The position numbers and the translations under genes were made by a program. Below the pieces are notes generated by a model. It made no database searches and was not told the origin of the DNA. It worked only from the letters and a program-made list of their open reading frames with translations. Below, piece by piece: positions 1 to 11,106 of a stretch of 64,000 nt of DNA. The stretch comes from Flaccisagitta enflata. Lineage: Eukaryota; Chaetognatha; Sagittoidea; Aphragmophora. Location of the stretch: NCBI GenBank assembly GCA_965153355.1, contig OZ231127.1, forward strand, positions 67,952,001 to 68,016,000, given 5' to 3'. Within the stretch, counting starts at the first letter, position 1. Each line of letters starts with the position of its first letter.

Positions 1-1514
1 CATCGTCATCATCATCGTCTTCCTTTCTAGTACGAGCACGGTCATCGTCATATTGGTTGTCATCAGGATTGTCATCGTTGACTAACTTGTCATTGCCTTC
101 GCCCTCTTGTCTTTTACGTCACATTCCACCAGACAACCGAGATTTACGCTTCAATATTGATCACTTGAGAATCCTACGTTGGGTTTTCCGCGGCAGTATC
201 AAAGTGTAATTTGCTGCAGTTTGCTTATTCTGAATCAGAGAAAAGTGTCGCGTGTTTTAAAGAAAACATATACTGAAAAAGCAGGGAAAAATTCCAATGA
301 TATCGAAGTGAAAAGAATGACTGCCTAAAATCTTATTTACATATCGCAGTAAAACGGATATGGTTCCTTTAAATAGCTTAACAAACGAATACAGGAAATC
401 GTCACTCTTTTGTCACTCTTTCTGGGCTATTTTCAAATATTGTCTCTTTTATGGTACTTCTTGCTCATAATTTCAGATGTAATCAACACTGGTCCACGTG
501 GGTTTTGATCCCAAGTCGATTAGATCAACATGTCAATTTAAGTAATTTTCAGACATTGAAATAAGCGAGATGAAGTGTTTTCACGAAGCAAGAAAATCAC
601 TCATTGGAAGCCCATGACGAGGTTTCGCTGAAACGAGTAGAACTTGATGGAACATAGAAGGTTACGTAGCAGACAATCGGTCTCAGCGACAAGCACTGGA
701 TTGGGCCAAGTTAACAGCTTACCCTCTCCAGGTTAGCAGATTTTTTTGCAAGTTACCAAATTAGTTACAAGCTCTCAATATCAATATAAGTTACTGCAAT
801 TATGTTGGGTAATCAATTTTATGTACACATGAGCTTTACATGTCAAGGAATTAGACAAAAAAAACGTGTTTTAGTAAAGTTGTTTTATTGCTACTAACAT
901 ATGAATAACTACAAAATCTTTGATGGGGCATTAAGTTCTTTGCCTTTTTGGTAGTCATGCTCTATTAGCGGGTGTGCTCTAGCAATGATCCTCTCTATTT
1001 TATATTCATTTCCACCAAGACTCAGCTTTTGTTTTAAGAGTGTTATAAAGAGAGTGATGAGTTAGGGTTTGGAGTAGAGATAAAGCTGGGAATAGGGCTA
1101 GGTCTAGGTAGCGTTGGGTTTGTTTTTGTAGATTTTGAATCAAGTTTTGTTAGAATTCTTCTTTAGCAGCATTAAAAAAAATCACAATTTTGTTTAATAA
1201 CAAGCCCTACAAAGTGCAAAAGTTGTGATTGGTAAGGCAGGAGCAATAACACAACAAATTTAGACACTCAATACTCATAGTTCAAACTGCCTTAAACACC
1301 CATAAAAAGGACAAAAGAAAAAAAGTTGCAAAATATTACAGATGGACTGCTGGACGCATCAATAAGTGGATTGCCAGACGCAAAAAGGAACTAGCATAGG
1401 CTGCACAGCAATCTGTAAAATTTCTTGTCCACCACTTATGATCGCCTCTGTTTTTAACGTATTTACAATTCTTTTGGGTGAAACAGGAAACAGGAATCTA
1501 TTAGAGAGAGGGTA

Positions 1515-1516
<2 letters not shown>
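1..1516. other. Intergenic sequence, no gene seen
   Basis: The first ~90 bases are CATC/GTCATC low-complexity sequence. The rest is AT-rich unique-looking DNA with no long open frame and no recognisable domain. Confidence 0.6.
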
Positions 1517-1603
<87 letters not shown>

Positions 1604-1610
1604 AAGAGAA
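1517..1610. repeat. (GA)n microsatellite
   Basis: Near-perfect GA dinucleotide tract of about 90 bp. The open frames across it (Ser/Leu or Glu/Arg alternation) are artefacts of the repeat. Confidence 0.95.
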
Positions 1611-1705
1611 TGTCCTAGTGACATACGCATGGTGAATGATAAGATGCTCAAAATGAACAATTCATTAAAAATTTTTAAATTATATCTTTAAATCATCTAA
1701 AAGTT

Positions 1706-1883
1706 TACCAAATTTTTCTCCCAGGTTACCAAAGTTACCAGATTTTTACCCCAAGTTACCTACGTCACCAAACAAAATGCCAATAGATTACCAGACAGGT
1801 TACTAAATTACCAGATGCCTTTACAGGTTACTAGAGTACCCTCCCAAGTTATCAGATCTGGTAACCTAGTTACCAACTTGGCC
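1706..1883. repeat. Degenerate GTTACCAG-type short tandem repeat
   Basis: The motif GTTACCAGAT, often as AGGTTACC or AAGTTACC, recurs at irregular spacing of about 15-25 bp. A related stretch lies at 713-775. The outer ends GGCCAAGTTAAC (713) and ACCAACTTGGCC (ending 1883) are roughly inverse, so 713-1883 could be an old element with terminal inverted repeats. That is weakly supported. Confidence 0.45.
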
Positions 1884-2130
1884 ACTGAGCTATCGGTGGG
1901 GAGAGACTAAAGGGGTAGAACCACGAATCCCACGACCGCGCCGGCAAGCAGCAGGGAAATGGGTGAGGTATCGGCTGGGGGAGGGTTCGCCGAAATGTGC
2001 GAAAATTGAAGGAAGGATCTAATGGACGGACCAAAAGAATTATGGAAATCTCGGCCCAATGAAAAAACGTGGCATTCTAAAGGTTTCGAGCTTCCGTTAG
2101 ATCTAAAGAATTTCGTTTTTGTTCTTTCGT

Positions 2131-2214
2131 TTTCTTTCTTTCTTTCTTTTTTAGTTCTTTTTTTTTTTTTTCTTTTTTTCTTTCTTTATTTCTTTTCTTC
2201 ATTTTTTTTTCTTT

Positions 2215-2313
<99 letters not shown>

Positions 2314-2322
2314 GTCTGTCTG

Positions 2323-2377
<55 letters not shown>

Positions 2378-2415
2378 GTCTGTCTTTCTTTTTTTCTCTC
2401 TTTCTTTCTTTGCTT
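2131..2415. repeat. (TTTC)n microsatellite
   Basis: Long TTTC tetranucleotide array, pure from about 2217 to 2313 and interrupted elsewhere by TGTC units. The long open frames on both strands (Phe/Leu/Ser or Lys/Glu/Arg repeats) come from the repeat alone. Confidence 0.95.
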
Positions 2416-2580
2416 TTTTTTCATTTTGAGATGGGTGTTGTTTTTATTGTTGTAACTTGTTTCGTTTGCGGTTGCTATAGTATGTTGTTTTTGCTACTTC
2501 ACTCACATTTTTTTGTGTATCTGCCTGTTTATATCTGTTTGTTTGTCTGTCTTACTGTCCGTGTAAATATCTGTCCTTCT

Positions 2581-2592
2581 GTCTTTCTCTCC

Positions 2593-2635
<43 letters not shown>

Positions 2636-2699
2636 AGTCTGTCTGTCTGTCTGTCTGTCTGTCTTTAAGTCTGTCAGTCTGTCTGTCTTTCTCTCTGGT

Positions 2700-2766
<67 letters not shown>
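2581..2766. repeat. (TGTC)n followed by (TC)n
   Basis: A TGTC tetranucleotide array at about 2581-2690 passes into a pure TC dinucleotide tract at 2704-2766. It looks like a compound microsatellite that changed unit by point mutation. Confidence 0.95.
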
Positions 2767-2768
<2 letters not shown>

Positions 2769-3027
2769 TTCTTTTTTTTTTCTATCTCTGTATTGCTCTG
2801 TTTCTCTTTGCGCTTCTCCCTTTGCCACTGTCTCGTGGCATTTTTATGACGTTGAAGGATTGCTCTATCAAAAAATATGAGTCATATCCGGACAGAATTT
2901 CTTTCTTATGATAAATTGTATAAACGGGGTTTTGGGACGTGAGGGAAGCCAGACGCTCAGACGGCCGACCCGGTTTAGCGATATCCACTTCTTTTACGCG
3001 CGCGATGCAACTGCAGCCCTCTTAACA

Positions 3028-3106
3028 ACCATCAACCCCCACCTAACCCCAATCCAACCCCCACCTAACCCCTACCCAACCCCCACCCAACCCCCACCCG
3101 ACCCTG
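3028..3106. repeat. C-rich degenerate repeat (CCCCAACC / CCCACCTAA)
   Basis: Runs of C separated by AA or TAA recur every 7-12 bases. The minus strand is G-rich with several GGGGTT-like blocks and could form G-quadruplexes. C-rich non-repetitive sequence continues to about 3470. Confidence 0.7.
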
Positions 3107-3517
3107 CCATTCTCGGCTTCCCGGTTTGCAAGATTCATTTGTTTAGAGCGCGTTTTGGTTTCAGTAACCGTCCTTCTGAACCCCCAACGCCCAACCAAGA
3201 CAAGACTCCAGGCATTGTCGGTCGCTGACCTTTACCTTACCTGGAAGCCTCAGCTCTCTCCCCAAACCCCAATCCGCGGAAACTTTCGCTTCACCTCCAA
3301 ACCCCCCAGACCCGGCGTTTTTGCGCTCTTTTAGACTCAAATTTACCCCTTCCACCCTACCCATACGCGGAGCCCGCTCCCTCCACTCGAGACCCCAGCA
3401 TTTCTGATTTCTCGCCCTCACTGTCACTTACACCCCAGTTACACCCCGAGAAACCCCAGAACAAATGACTCCATAACCGAGCAGCACCCTACTTTTATGC
3501 ATCTTGTCCACCTTGTC

Positions 3518-3520
3518 CCT

Positions 3521-3552
<32 letters not shown>
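3518..3552. repeat. (TC)n microsatellite
   Basis: Pure TC tract of about 35 bp. Confidence 0.9.
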
Positions 3553-3555
<3 letters not shown>

Positions 3556-3868
3556 TCCTCCCAATTCCCCACCCCCCTCTTCCGGCCTTCAAAACAAATG
3601 AACGTTTGGAAGTGCGTTAATAAGCCGGGAAGAACATGGAGTAAATTCGTTTTAATGCTTTGAGACGGTTTTGGTCGCTGGAGTGTCATTACCACCGCAG
3701 AGGCCACAGAGGAGGAGGGGGAAGAGGAGGAGGAGGATGAAGAGGAAGAGGGATAAGAGGAACAAATAAAGGCTGAGTGCAAATGTTGCTTAATTGTTTT
3801 GTTTCTGCGATGTTGTTGGCTTCGTTAGCGCTCTTAAAAAATTGCTTCTGGGTGTAACACTTATGCAG

Positions 3869-4060
3869 ATAAGGCCGGATACGCGGCTACCTTAGTAGCG
3901 AGCGGGGAGGGCAGGGGCAGTGATGAAATAAGCCAACAAAACATTTGAGCAGGAGCAATGATGAAAAAGCTGCCCGTGAATGCTAAAAAACAAAACAAAG
4001 TGTAACCGACCGACGGATCTTCCTACAGACCGATTGACCGACATAGCGGGTTTTTGACTT
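3869..4060 (-). mobile_element. Family A element, degraded copy
   Basis: Read on the minus strand, this copy keeps the right end (GGCCTTAT, then the reverse of CCGGATACGCGGCTACC), the GGGCAGGGGCAGTG and GAGCAGGAGCAATG blocks, a GACCGACC tract and the CGACATAGCGGGTT block. The terminal hairpin is lost. No coding capacity. Confidence 0.7.
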
Positions 4061-4237
4061 CATCAATTAGATTCCTTTTAACTTTACTTTTTTGTTGCTT
4101 TTTTTCGGTTTATAGCTGAAATGTGAGCAAACAAGATCAGGTCAATATTGAAATAAAAAAGATCAATTTGAATTTTAACATGGAATGAGATGAAAAAAAA
4201 AGGGAGAAAGATAATGATTGGCATAACATTAATCAAA

Positions 4238-4405
4238 GAGCATTCTGCTTGGCGTCAAAAGAATGAGAATTATCAAGTTCACTTACCCTATTATCTATCA
4301 AATATCCTATTAATTTCGTCTGAGGGCCTCTTTGATCTATTGAGTTTTGCACATTCACAAAAAGAAAATGAATATGTCAAAAAGTCGAAGACTGACTCCC
4401 GATAA
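4238..4405 (+). repeat. Dispersed repeat E, copy 1
   Basis: Contains GAGCATTCTGC, TTGGCGTCAAA, GAGAATTATCAA and AATATGTCAAAAAGTCGAAG in the order also found at 47226-47400 and, inverted, at 43905-44105. It is therefore an old copy of the arm of the large inverted repeat in the XKR intron. The small frame through it is not a gene. Confidence 0.65.
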
Positions 4406-4734
4406 CGTGAATCCGTCAGATAGGTGCAGAGTCACTTGTGAACAAAATTAAGTGATTGGAGCGGGCAATTTCATAATCCAACCCACAATAACGGGGCACA
4501 CTGTTTGACACGGGGTTTACAGGCTTTTACAGCTTTCCTGTACTAGACAGAGCGTGCCTAATGAGGGGCCGACGGGCTATGTAGCCTCCGGTCTTTGAGG
4601 CGTCGTGCCGTCGTCCCGGAGAAACGGACTGATCAGATTGTCTATCCCGTCCCCATGATGAAATGTCCCAAAGAAGTATTCCGGCATTCTGCTTCTTTGA
4701 GAAACTAGTGAATCCTATAACAATACAAGATAGA

Positions 4735-5368
4735 TTTACGACGTGCAAGATGTCAAATTTGCCTTTTTTTGACTTTCGCAATCAGCTGAAATTACACTAT
4801 TAATCTATAAACTTTCAAGAAATAATAAACCAGCATGTCTCTCTGATTATTTGCCTACTTTAGTGTTGATATCGCTAATGCGACAAATAGAATCTGCTGC
4901 TGCAATATGTAAATCAGCTCTTTGACTTCATTCTCGGGGGCCCGGACTAATTAGCCCCCCCTGCGTGATCGCGGTAATAGCGCCAGCTCAGACGATTTCC
5001 GAATTGAATTTTAAGCAGCTCTATTCCCATCAAATAAGGGCAAAAATGTCTTAGCTATCAGGCGATGATTTTTTCTCATGTTTTACACAGAGTCCACTTT
5101 TCTCTTCCGTCACGAGTTTCTTTCAATGTGATTTCATATTTCTCAACCAACGTATGGAGTCCGTATTTTGGCATAGAATCATTGATAATGATTTCCGATC
5201 GTTGTGTACTTTTAAAGCGAGTAAATTTTCACACATTACATGCTATGTTTACGACGAGCGAGATGTCAGATTTGTCATTTGAATTTCGCAATCAGCCAAA
5301 ATTACACAATCTATCTACAAACTTTAAAGAAACTATTAAACATGTCTTTTTGATTACTTGCATACTAT
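4735..5368. repeat. Direct repeat pair (~125 bp each)
   Basis: 4735-4858 and 5247-5368 are about 80% alike by eye: both carry TTTACGACG, AAGATGTCA or GAGATGTCA, TTTCGCAATCAGC and AAATTACAC in order. The sequence between them is unique and non-coding. Confidence 0.65.
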
Positions 5369-5385
5369 GATATAGATTCTTCCTC

Positions 5386-5960
5386 TTTTTAGTTGCGGAC
5401 ACGCAACTCTATAAGAGGCTTTGTCCGTCCGTCCGTTGGTTGGTTGGTCGGTCACCCCCACAAGTCCAGGAAATAGAATGGAATTAGGTTATTTGCGCCA
5501 TAAAACTAGATCAATTTGAAAGATGTTTTCTTGGTAGAAAAGCTTAGCCGCTTATACATTTAGGTTCCTTCATCTACTGACTATGTAGTTCAAGTCTTTG
5601 TCTTGCATTGTCATGGCTGACGGCCCTGAATTTTGCATTTTACGTATGAGAGTATTTTTACTCCATTTTCCTAGATCTCAGCAAATTGCACTTTTGAGTT
5701 CATTTTGTACTCTGAGGTTTATACCTTGTCCTCTACACAAACGCCCTGCCCTGAAACTAAGCCTAGGGGATAAATTGGGTCTATCTACATTGATATTTGG
5801 TAAGAGACAAATGATTTTGGGCCTAAAATGATTCTATTTCCTGATATCGTATAAATCATGGGACTGTGCGGTCCGTAACCACGAGTCGAAAAGTGAGAAA
5901 ACGCGCATTTCCGCCCCTGCCCACCCGTCCGCAACTGATGGCCGTGTATCCGGCCTTGTT
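5386..5960 (+). mobile_element. Family A element, GTTGCG subtype
   Basis: The left end is T5 plus the hairpin AGTTGCG-GACA-CGCAACT (5391-5408), then GGCTTTGTCCGTCCGTCCG. The right end carries CCCACCCGTC and a second CGCAACT (5930-5936), then the GGCCGTGTATCCGGCCTTGTT terminus. About 400 bp of unrelated sequence between the GTCC tract and 5862 is absent from the sister copy at 20441-20675, so it is probably an insertion. The right end abuts a (TTC)n tract. Confidence 0.75.
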
Positions 5961-5983
5961 CTTCTTCTTCTTCTTCTTCTTTT

Positions 5984-6015
<32 letters not shown>

Positions 6016-6017
6016 TT
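5958..6017. repeat. (TTC)n microsatellite at an element end
   Basis: TTC array directly joined to the GGCCTTGTT terminus of a family A element. Confidence 0.9.
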
Positions 6018-7253
6018 TTCATGACTAGTTTTTCGTTTGCTCCTGTTTACCCTCGCCCCCTCCTTCTCCTTCTTCTTCACATGCACCGTGCCATCCTTCT
6101 TCCTTCCTTTCGCCATGCGTCCAGACAAATGATAGTCCCGCGGTTTTCCTTCCGCACACTATCAGGCAAGAAACAAAACAAGAAAGGAAAAAAGAAAGAA
6201 AAAAAGAAAAAAAAAAGAAAAGGGAAGGAAAGGAAAGGAATGAGATGAAGTGAAAGTTCCATGAAAATCACTCGATCATTTTTGTGTTTTGGGCGAGCGT
6301 TTGGAGCGTTGAGATCCTCAAGAGAATGTTATTAATAGATGACCCTCCTCCGCCACCACATCCTCCTCCTCCTCATCTTCCTCCGCCGACACATCCTCCT
6401 CATCATCATCCACCTCCACCTCTTCCTCTCCTTCCAGAGGATGTTATTAATAGATGACACTTTTTCCCGCTAGATTTGTTTTGGAGCCGCACTTTCAACC
6501 CAAAACAATTACCACCGTTGATCATTCTTTCTCCGTCTTTTGGAGCTCTCTGTGTCTGTGTCTCTCTGTGACTGTAACTGTGTCTCTCTGAGTGTCTGTC
6601 TTAGTCTCTTTCTCACTGTCTCTGTCTCTGTCTGCGCAAAAACACTTTTAGCCTTAAACAATAACAATTAATGTCGTTTCATTACTCAGTTCATCAGATC
6701 ATGGTTCGGGTTCTTTGCTGGGGCAGATAGATAAATCATACATCCAGGAGTCTCACTGTATGACTACAAGACTATATGTCCGTTTTTCTGTTTGCCTGGC
6801 AATCAATCTGCCACTGGACTCTACTTCTTCTTCACATCGTCGGCAACTGTAATAGAAAAAAAGCGAAGTATAATTTGTTGGAAAGACTTTTTTTAAGTGA
6901 TCTTCATGATTAAATGAATTATCTTCAAATCAGGTTAAATCTTGTTAAACAGACTGATCATCCAACCTCCAAAAACTTTTTTTCAGGGGATGGCAAAATT
7001 GTCTTTATAGGTTGAGGCCTTGAGGGTATCAAACTATGACATGCTCATGTTCTCGGACAACGCTATCAATGGTATTTTACCTTGTTATGCGTTCTGTCTG
7101 TCCGCTGGTCTGTCCGCTAGCTGCTCTGTAAGTTTGTCTGTCTGTCTTTCTTTTTTACTACCTTTTGGTAAATGTCTTACTGTCTATTTGCCAGCAAGTT
7201 GGTCCGATGTTATGAGATTGATGGATGATGTTGATGGTCAATAGCAAAGGATA
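6018..7253. other. Intergenic sequence with a short direct repeat
   Basis: No gene seen. ATGTTATTAATAGATGAC occurs twice (near 6327 and 6441), flanking a CCTCCT/CATCCTCC-rich stretch of about 95 bp. 6180-6245 is purine-rich and 6550-6640 is TGTCTCTG-rich. Confidence 0.55.
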
Positions 7254-7403
7254 CAGCTGCATGCCGCAATAACGGACCTCATGGACCAAAAGTAATTATC
7301 TGATATTGATGGATTGATAATATTGCAATATTGAATATGAAATGACTTGAAGAAGCAAAAAATTCATATTCATGTGTTTGCCCATTTAAGCGAGGTTTAA
7401 CTG
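7254..7403. mobile_element. Small MITE (family G, copy 1), TA-flanked
   Basis: Starts CAGCTGCATGCCGCAATAA after TA (7252-7253) and ends GCGAGGTTTAACTG before TA (7404-7405). The 150-bp length, TA target duplication and CAG...CTG ends fit a Tc1/mariner/pogo-type MITE. A relative lies at 24495-24623 with the same CCGCAATAA and ATGACTTGA blocks. Confidence 0.6.
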
Positions 7404-7405
7404 TA

Positions 7406-8407
7406 TACAATTAATTCCTCCTGAGGCGCAAACAGGATGATTTCTGTGTCTTCTTTTGAGAAATGGGAAAGGATACTAACAATTCTTTCCCCCTTTTTGT
7501 TGGTTTCCATCATTATTTTCCCCCGTTCCATTTAGCAAGGATTAATAATGGTGTTGATACATGGTACCGTGTACTCAGCCGCAAAGAGTGTATTTTTGCA
7601 TAAATGAATTGTGCACTCCTGCTTTAGAGAGAACAATGTTTGTTGGAAGTCAATTTTTGCAGCGATATGAAAAATCGCAAAGAAGAACTTTCCAGGAAAA
7701 GCTCTTGTATGTAATTTTTCAGTATTCAGTTTGCATAATTGAGTAAATCCCTGGTATCAATTGTGGTATGAGAATGTGGAATTAAGCAGAAGTTCTTTTT
7801 TGGACACATAATTGTATTGGCATAACTTTACGATGTATCATATTTTGCCATGTCACATTGAAGACAACCATTGGTTCATCGCCCCGAGATTGCGCCATTT
7901 GTTTGGGTACACTCTTCTCATATGATAATTGAAATCGAATATATTTCGAAAAAAAAAAAATCATCTTAGAAGATTTTTGATTCGCTTGTGGATTTTTGCT
8001 GGCACTTATGTTCCCGAGATAATTGCGAGATTTGGCTGGAATTTTACGACGGTTTTGTATTTAGAGGAAATGGCTACATTAGCAATGTATAAGTATTGGT
8101 AGTGGATATATGTTTGGGTGCATATGGTCGGAATGGATGGAATTGACATTATGATGCTAGGTTTACAGTAAATATTGCTTTCCTACTGTAGCTGCTTGAA
8201 TTTGAATTTGATTCCTGCACTATCCAATACTTACGGCGCACAGTTTGGTAGATGTACTACCCGTTGGTTTCTAAGCCTCTGGGTTGTGGCGACCCACGCA
8301 CGACTGATCGTTGTTAGGACATTTGTGGGGATAAATGACCGATTGTTTTTGGGCAACCGAGGTACCAACGGGGTCGTCGTTCGAAAACTAACGCCGGTTA
8401 TGTTTCG
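7406..8407. other. Intergenic sequence, contains a dispersed repeat
   Basis: No gene supported. The stretch at about 8134-8207 (GAATGGATGGAATT, GATGCTAGGT, GAATTTGAATTTGA) has a diverged relative at about 13277-13367, so it is part of a dispersed repeat of unknown type. Confidence 0.55.
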
Positions 8408-8524
<117 letters not shown>

Positions 8525-8611
8525 AATTGTTCGTCCTCCTCTTCTCCTTCTTCGCCTCTCGTTTCCCTAAGTGTTTTCTTCCTCTCCCTCTATTTCTTCT
8601 TCTTTTCCTTC

Positions 8612-8766
8612 TTTTAAGTCGCGGACACGCGACTCTAGAACTTGCCGTGTCGGTCGGTCAGAAAGTCGGAAAGTCGGTAGGTCACATCTTTTAATTCTGA
8701 GCGGTTTTCGCACTACTGCTGCTGCTCAACCGTCCGCGACTGTATTGCCGTGTATCCGGCCTTGTT
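8612..8766 (+). mobile_element. Family A element, complete short copy (GTCGCG subtype)
   Basis: Shortest complete copy, 155 bp. Hairpin AGTCGCG-GACA-CGCGACT at 8617-8634, a GTCGGTCGG tract, a TCAC block, a distal CGCGACT at 8735-8741, then the GCCGTGTATCCGGCCTTGTT end followed by TTC repeats. Its loop GACA and distal context CCGTC match the GTTGCG subtype at 5386, yet the stem base differs and the distal copy differs with it. Confidence 0.8.
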
Positions 8767-8782
8767 CTTCTTAGTCTTTGTT

Positions 8783-8862
8783 TTCTACTTTTTCTTCTTC
8801 TTCTTCTTCTTCTTTTTCTTCTTCTTCTTCTTCTTCTCATTCTTCTTCTTCTTCTTCTTCGT
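8783..8862. repeat. (TTC)n microsatellite
   Basis: TTC array with few interruptions, just downstream of a family A right end. Confidence 0.9.
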
Positions 8863-8866
8863 CTCC

Positions 8867-9131
8867 TTCCCGTCGGTCTATCGGTCGGTCGGTCCGCCAC
8901 GCTCGCGTGAAAAAATCGCAGAAAATGTTTGAAATCACTTTTGAACTCGTCTCATTCATTGTTCATTTTCCTCGTCGGGTCATTCACCATCATATTCAGC
9001 TATGCTTAGGTCTGATAAAGCTCGGGATAGGTCAGATAGAGCTCGGGATAGGGCTAAGGATACGTCTTACTTAGACTATAATAATTTATGACACCAGGCG
9101 CACCGTCTCGATCTGTGTATCCGGCCTTGTT
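8867..9131 (+). mobile_element. Probable truncated family A element
   Basis: Has a GTCGGTCGGTCGGTCC tract at the left and the CTGTGTATCCGGCCTTGTT terminus at the right, but no left hairpin. The interior (RGATAGAGCTCGGGATAGG-like tandem unit near 9010-9060) is not shared with other copies. Confidence 0.5.
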
Positions 9132-9266
9132 TTTTAGGTGCGACAAAGCACCTCTGTTTTTAACTGGCTGTGTCCGTTGGTCGGTTGGTTGGTTGGTCGG
9201 TTGGTCGGGTAACGCATTCGTTCGACGATCCACACGTCGCACCTTATTGGCCTACTTGGCCTTGTT
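9131..9266 (+). mobile_element. Family C element (GGTGC subtype of the hairpin-ended family)
   Basis: T5 then hairpin AGGTGC-GACAAA-GCACCT (9136-9153), GGCTGTGTCCG, a GGTTGGTCGG tract, a distal GCACCT (9239-9244), and the end TACTTGGCCTTGTT followed by TTC repeats. The architecture equals family A, but stem and distal motif are both changed to the GGTGC type. It abuts the end of the preceding element directly. Confidence 0.75.
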
Positions 9267-9450
9267 CTTCTTCTTGTCCCCTTGCTGTATGTCGATTCCG
9301 TCTGCGTCGCGTGCCATTATTGTTGCAGCTCACTTGGTAGTGCATATGTGTTCAACAGTTCATGTAGCTAAGAAACGCTTTTGCTGTACGCTGTCCCAGG
9401 GCCCCGGACGCTAACTTCGTCCTTTTGCCCCTTTCCCTTCTGCTCTTTTT

Positions 9451-10012
9451 GGGCAGCGGCCCCAAAGGGCCGATGTCCTGTAGAACACAGGGGGGAATTT
9501 CGAGACGTCCGTCCGTCCTTCCGTCCGTCCGTCCGTCCTTCCGTCCGTCCCCCCCCCCCCTGAGACCATCAAGGCCTCAAATTAGCCCTCCCAGGCCTCA
9601 AATTAGCCCTCCCAGGCCTCAATTTAGCCCTCTTGACCTCAAATCAGCCTTCTTGGCTTGAAATTAGCCTCCCCCATGCCTCAAATCTGCCTTTCAGTCC
9701 TCAAATCTGCCCTCCAGATCTTCAATTAGCCTTCCAAGCGTCAAATCAGCCTTCAAAACCTCAAATCTGCTCTCCAAGCCTTAGTTCTGCCCTCTAGCCC
9801 CCAAATATGCCTTCAGTGGCCTTAATCAGCCATCTAAAGCCTGAAATATGCCCTCTCAGGACGGAAAGACGGACGGACGTCTCGAAATTCCCCCCTGTGT
9901 TCTACAGGACATTGGCCCTTTGGGGCCGCTGCCCTGCTCTCAATCTACCTCTTCACTGGATCACTCCCAGCAGGGCATCGGGTACCGCTGACCATGTGCG
10001 ATCCTTGGATGA
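9451..10012 (+). mobile_element. Family B element, copy 1
   Basis: Terminal inverted repeats of about 65 bp start GGGCAGCGGCCCCAAAGG and include CCTGTAGAACACAGG and TTTCGAGACGTCCG. Between them are about 13 imperfect 20-21-bp units of the form GGCCTCAAATTAGCCCTC. After the right TIR comes a one-sided extension: hairpin GCCCTGCT (9931) to AGCAGGGC (9976), then CGGGTACCGCTGACCATGTG and GGATGA, then a TTC tract. No coding capacity. Confidence 0.8.
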
Positions 10013-11106
10013 TTAGTTATTCTTCTTCTTCTTCTTCCTCCTCCTCATCCCCCTGCCTCCGCCTTTGAAGTTGGGGGAACAATGGGGAAGCAACTTTGGT
10101 GGCAGTATTTTTATGGCTGAAGGGAAAGAAAAAGAACGACCCTTGTACAGTAAAGCCATTTATAATGCTCTGACAGATTCATGGCATTTCCATTCTGGGG
10201 GTCCACTAAATAATCCGCACTTTCCTTCTTTTTTTCTTTTTTTTTCTTCTATTTTTCTTCCTTTTCATTTCTTCCTACCAGCACCCCTTTCCCCCTCTCA
10301 AGGAAGAGCCTCTCATCCCTGTTCCTCCACCCCCCTTTTCGCCCCTTTCTTCATCCCCTATTCTATTCCCTCTGTCCCCTATAACTTCTGCCTATTCGAA
10401 AAATGATATTTGTGCCGTAAAGACTTGTGGAGTGTTTAAGTAATTTCACGTGTTTTCCAACGTTGGAATTTACTTCTTTCGAATTTTTTATCAGGTTCTT
10501 CATGATTTCTTACGATTTCTGCCTGTCAGAAGTTTTAGACTGTCAATTGATCATTCGAAATTGACATACCACAACTATCAAAGGTCCACAACCGACACAA
10601 CTATCAAAACTACTACTTTAGGTATTAAAAGTGCTACGTCTATCCTAGGAAACTCCCCAAAGATCATTTTAAAAAATGTTTGAGAGCGGACTTGCACAAC
10701 GCATAAGTGTGATAAATTTCAGGTGTGTACGATAATGTTAGTGGAAATACATTGACGCGCTCTTGCCAATAACGAAACTGATACACGTGAAACGCGTACG
10801 TAAAAAGGCAAATGCAAAAACCGTGTGTACACAAAGAAAAGCAAGTATAGAGGAAATTCTGCAACATTGTTGAGCCTGTGAGGACAAGTTCTGTGTCAAA
10901 GCACGAGACAATGATTGTACTTTTTCATCTCGCCTCCTCAGGGTGAGGGTGGCTCTTAAGAACGATACATACGCAATGGGGAAGAAACAGAAAAACAACA
11001 CCTTATGAACAAAAAATGTATTGTTGTAATGAAGGCGACAACAATAATGAATCAAGCAGCTTATGCTCACGAAAAGTGATTTAACACGACATGAGAAGTA
11101 ATAGCA
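10013..11106. other. Intergenic sequence, no gene seen
   Basis: Starts with TTC/CCT repeats, then pyrimidine-rich sequence to about 10380 and ordinary unique sequence. The ~120-codon minus-strand frame near 10738-11112 has no recognisable motif and I do not call it. Confidence 0.5.

Noticed and set aside
2022-2429. Long open frames rich in Phe/Leu/Ser or Lys/Glu/Arg
   Set aside because: They are translations of TTTC/GAAA arrays and have no non-repeat domain. The same applies near 15180, 17273, 27599 and 31442.
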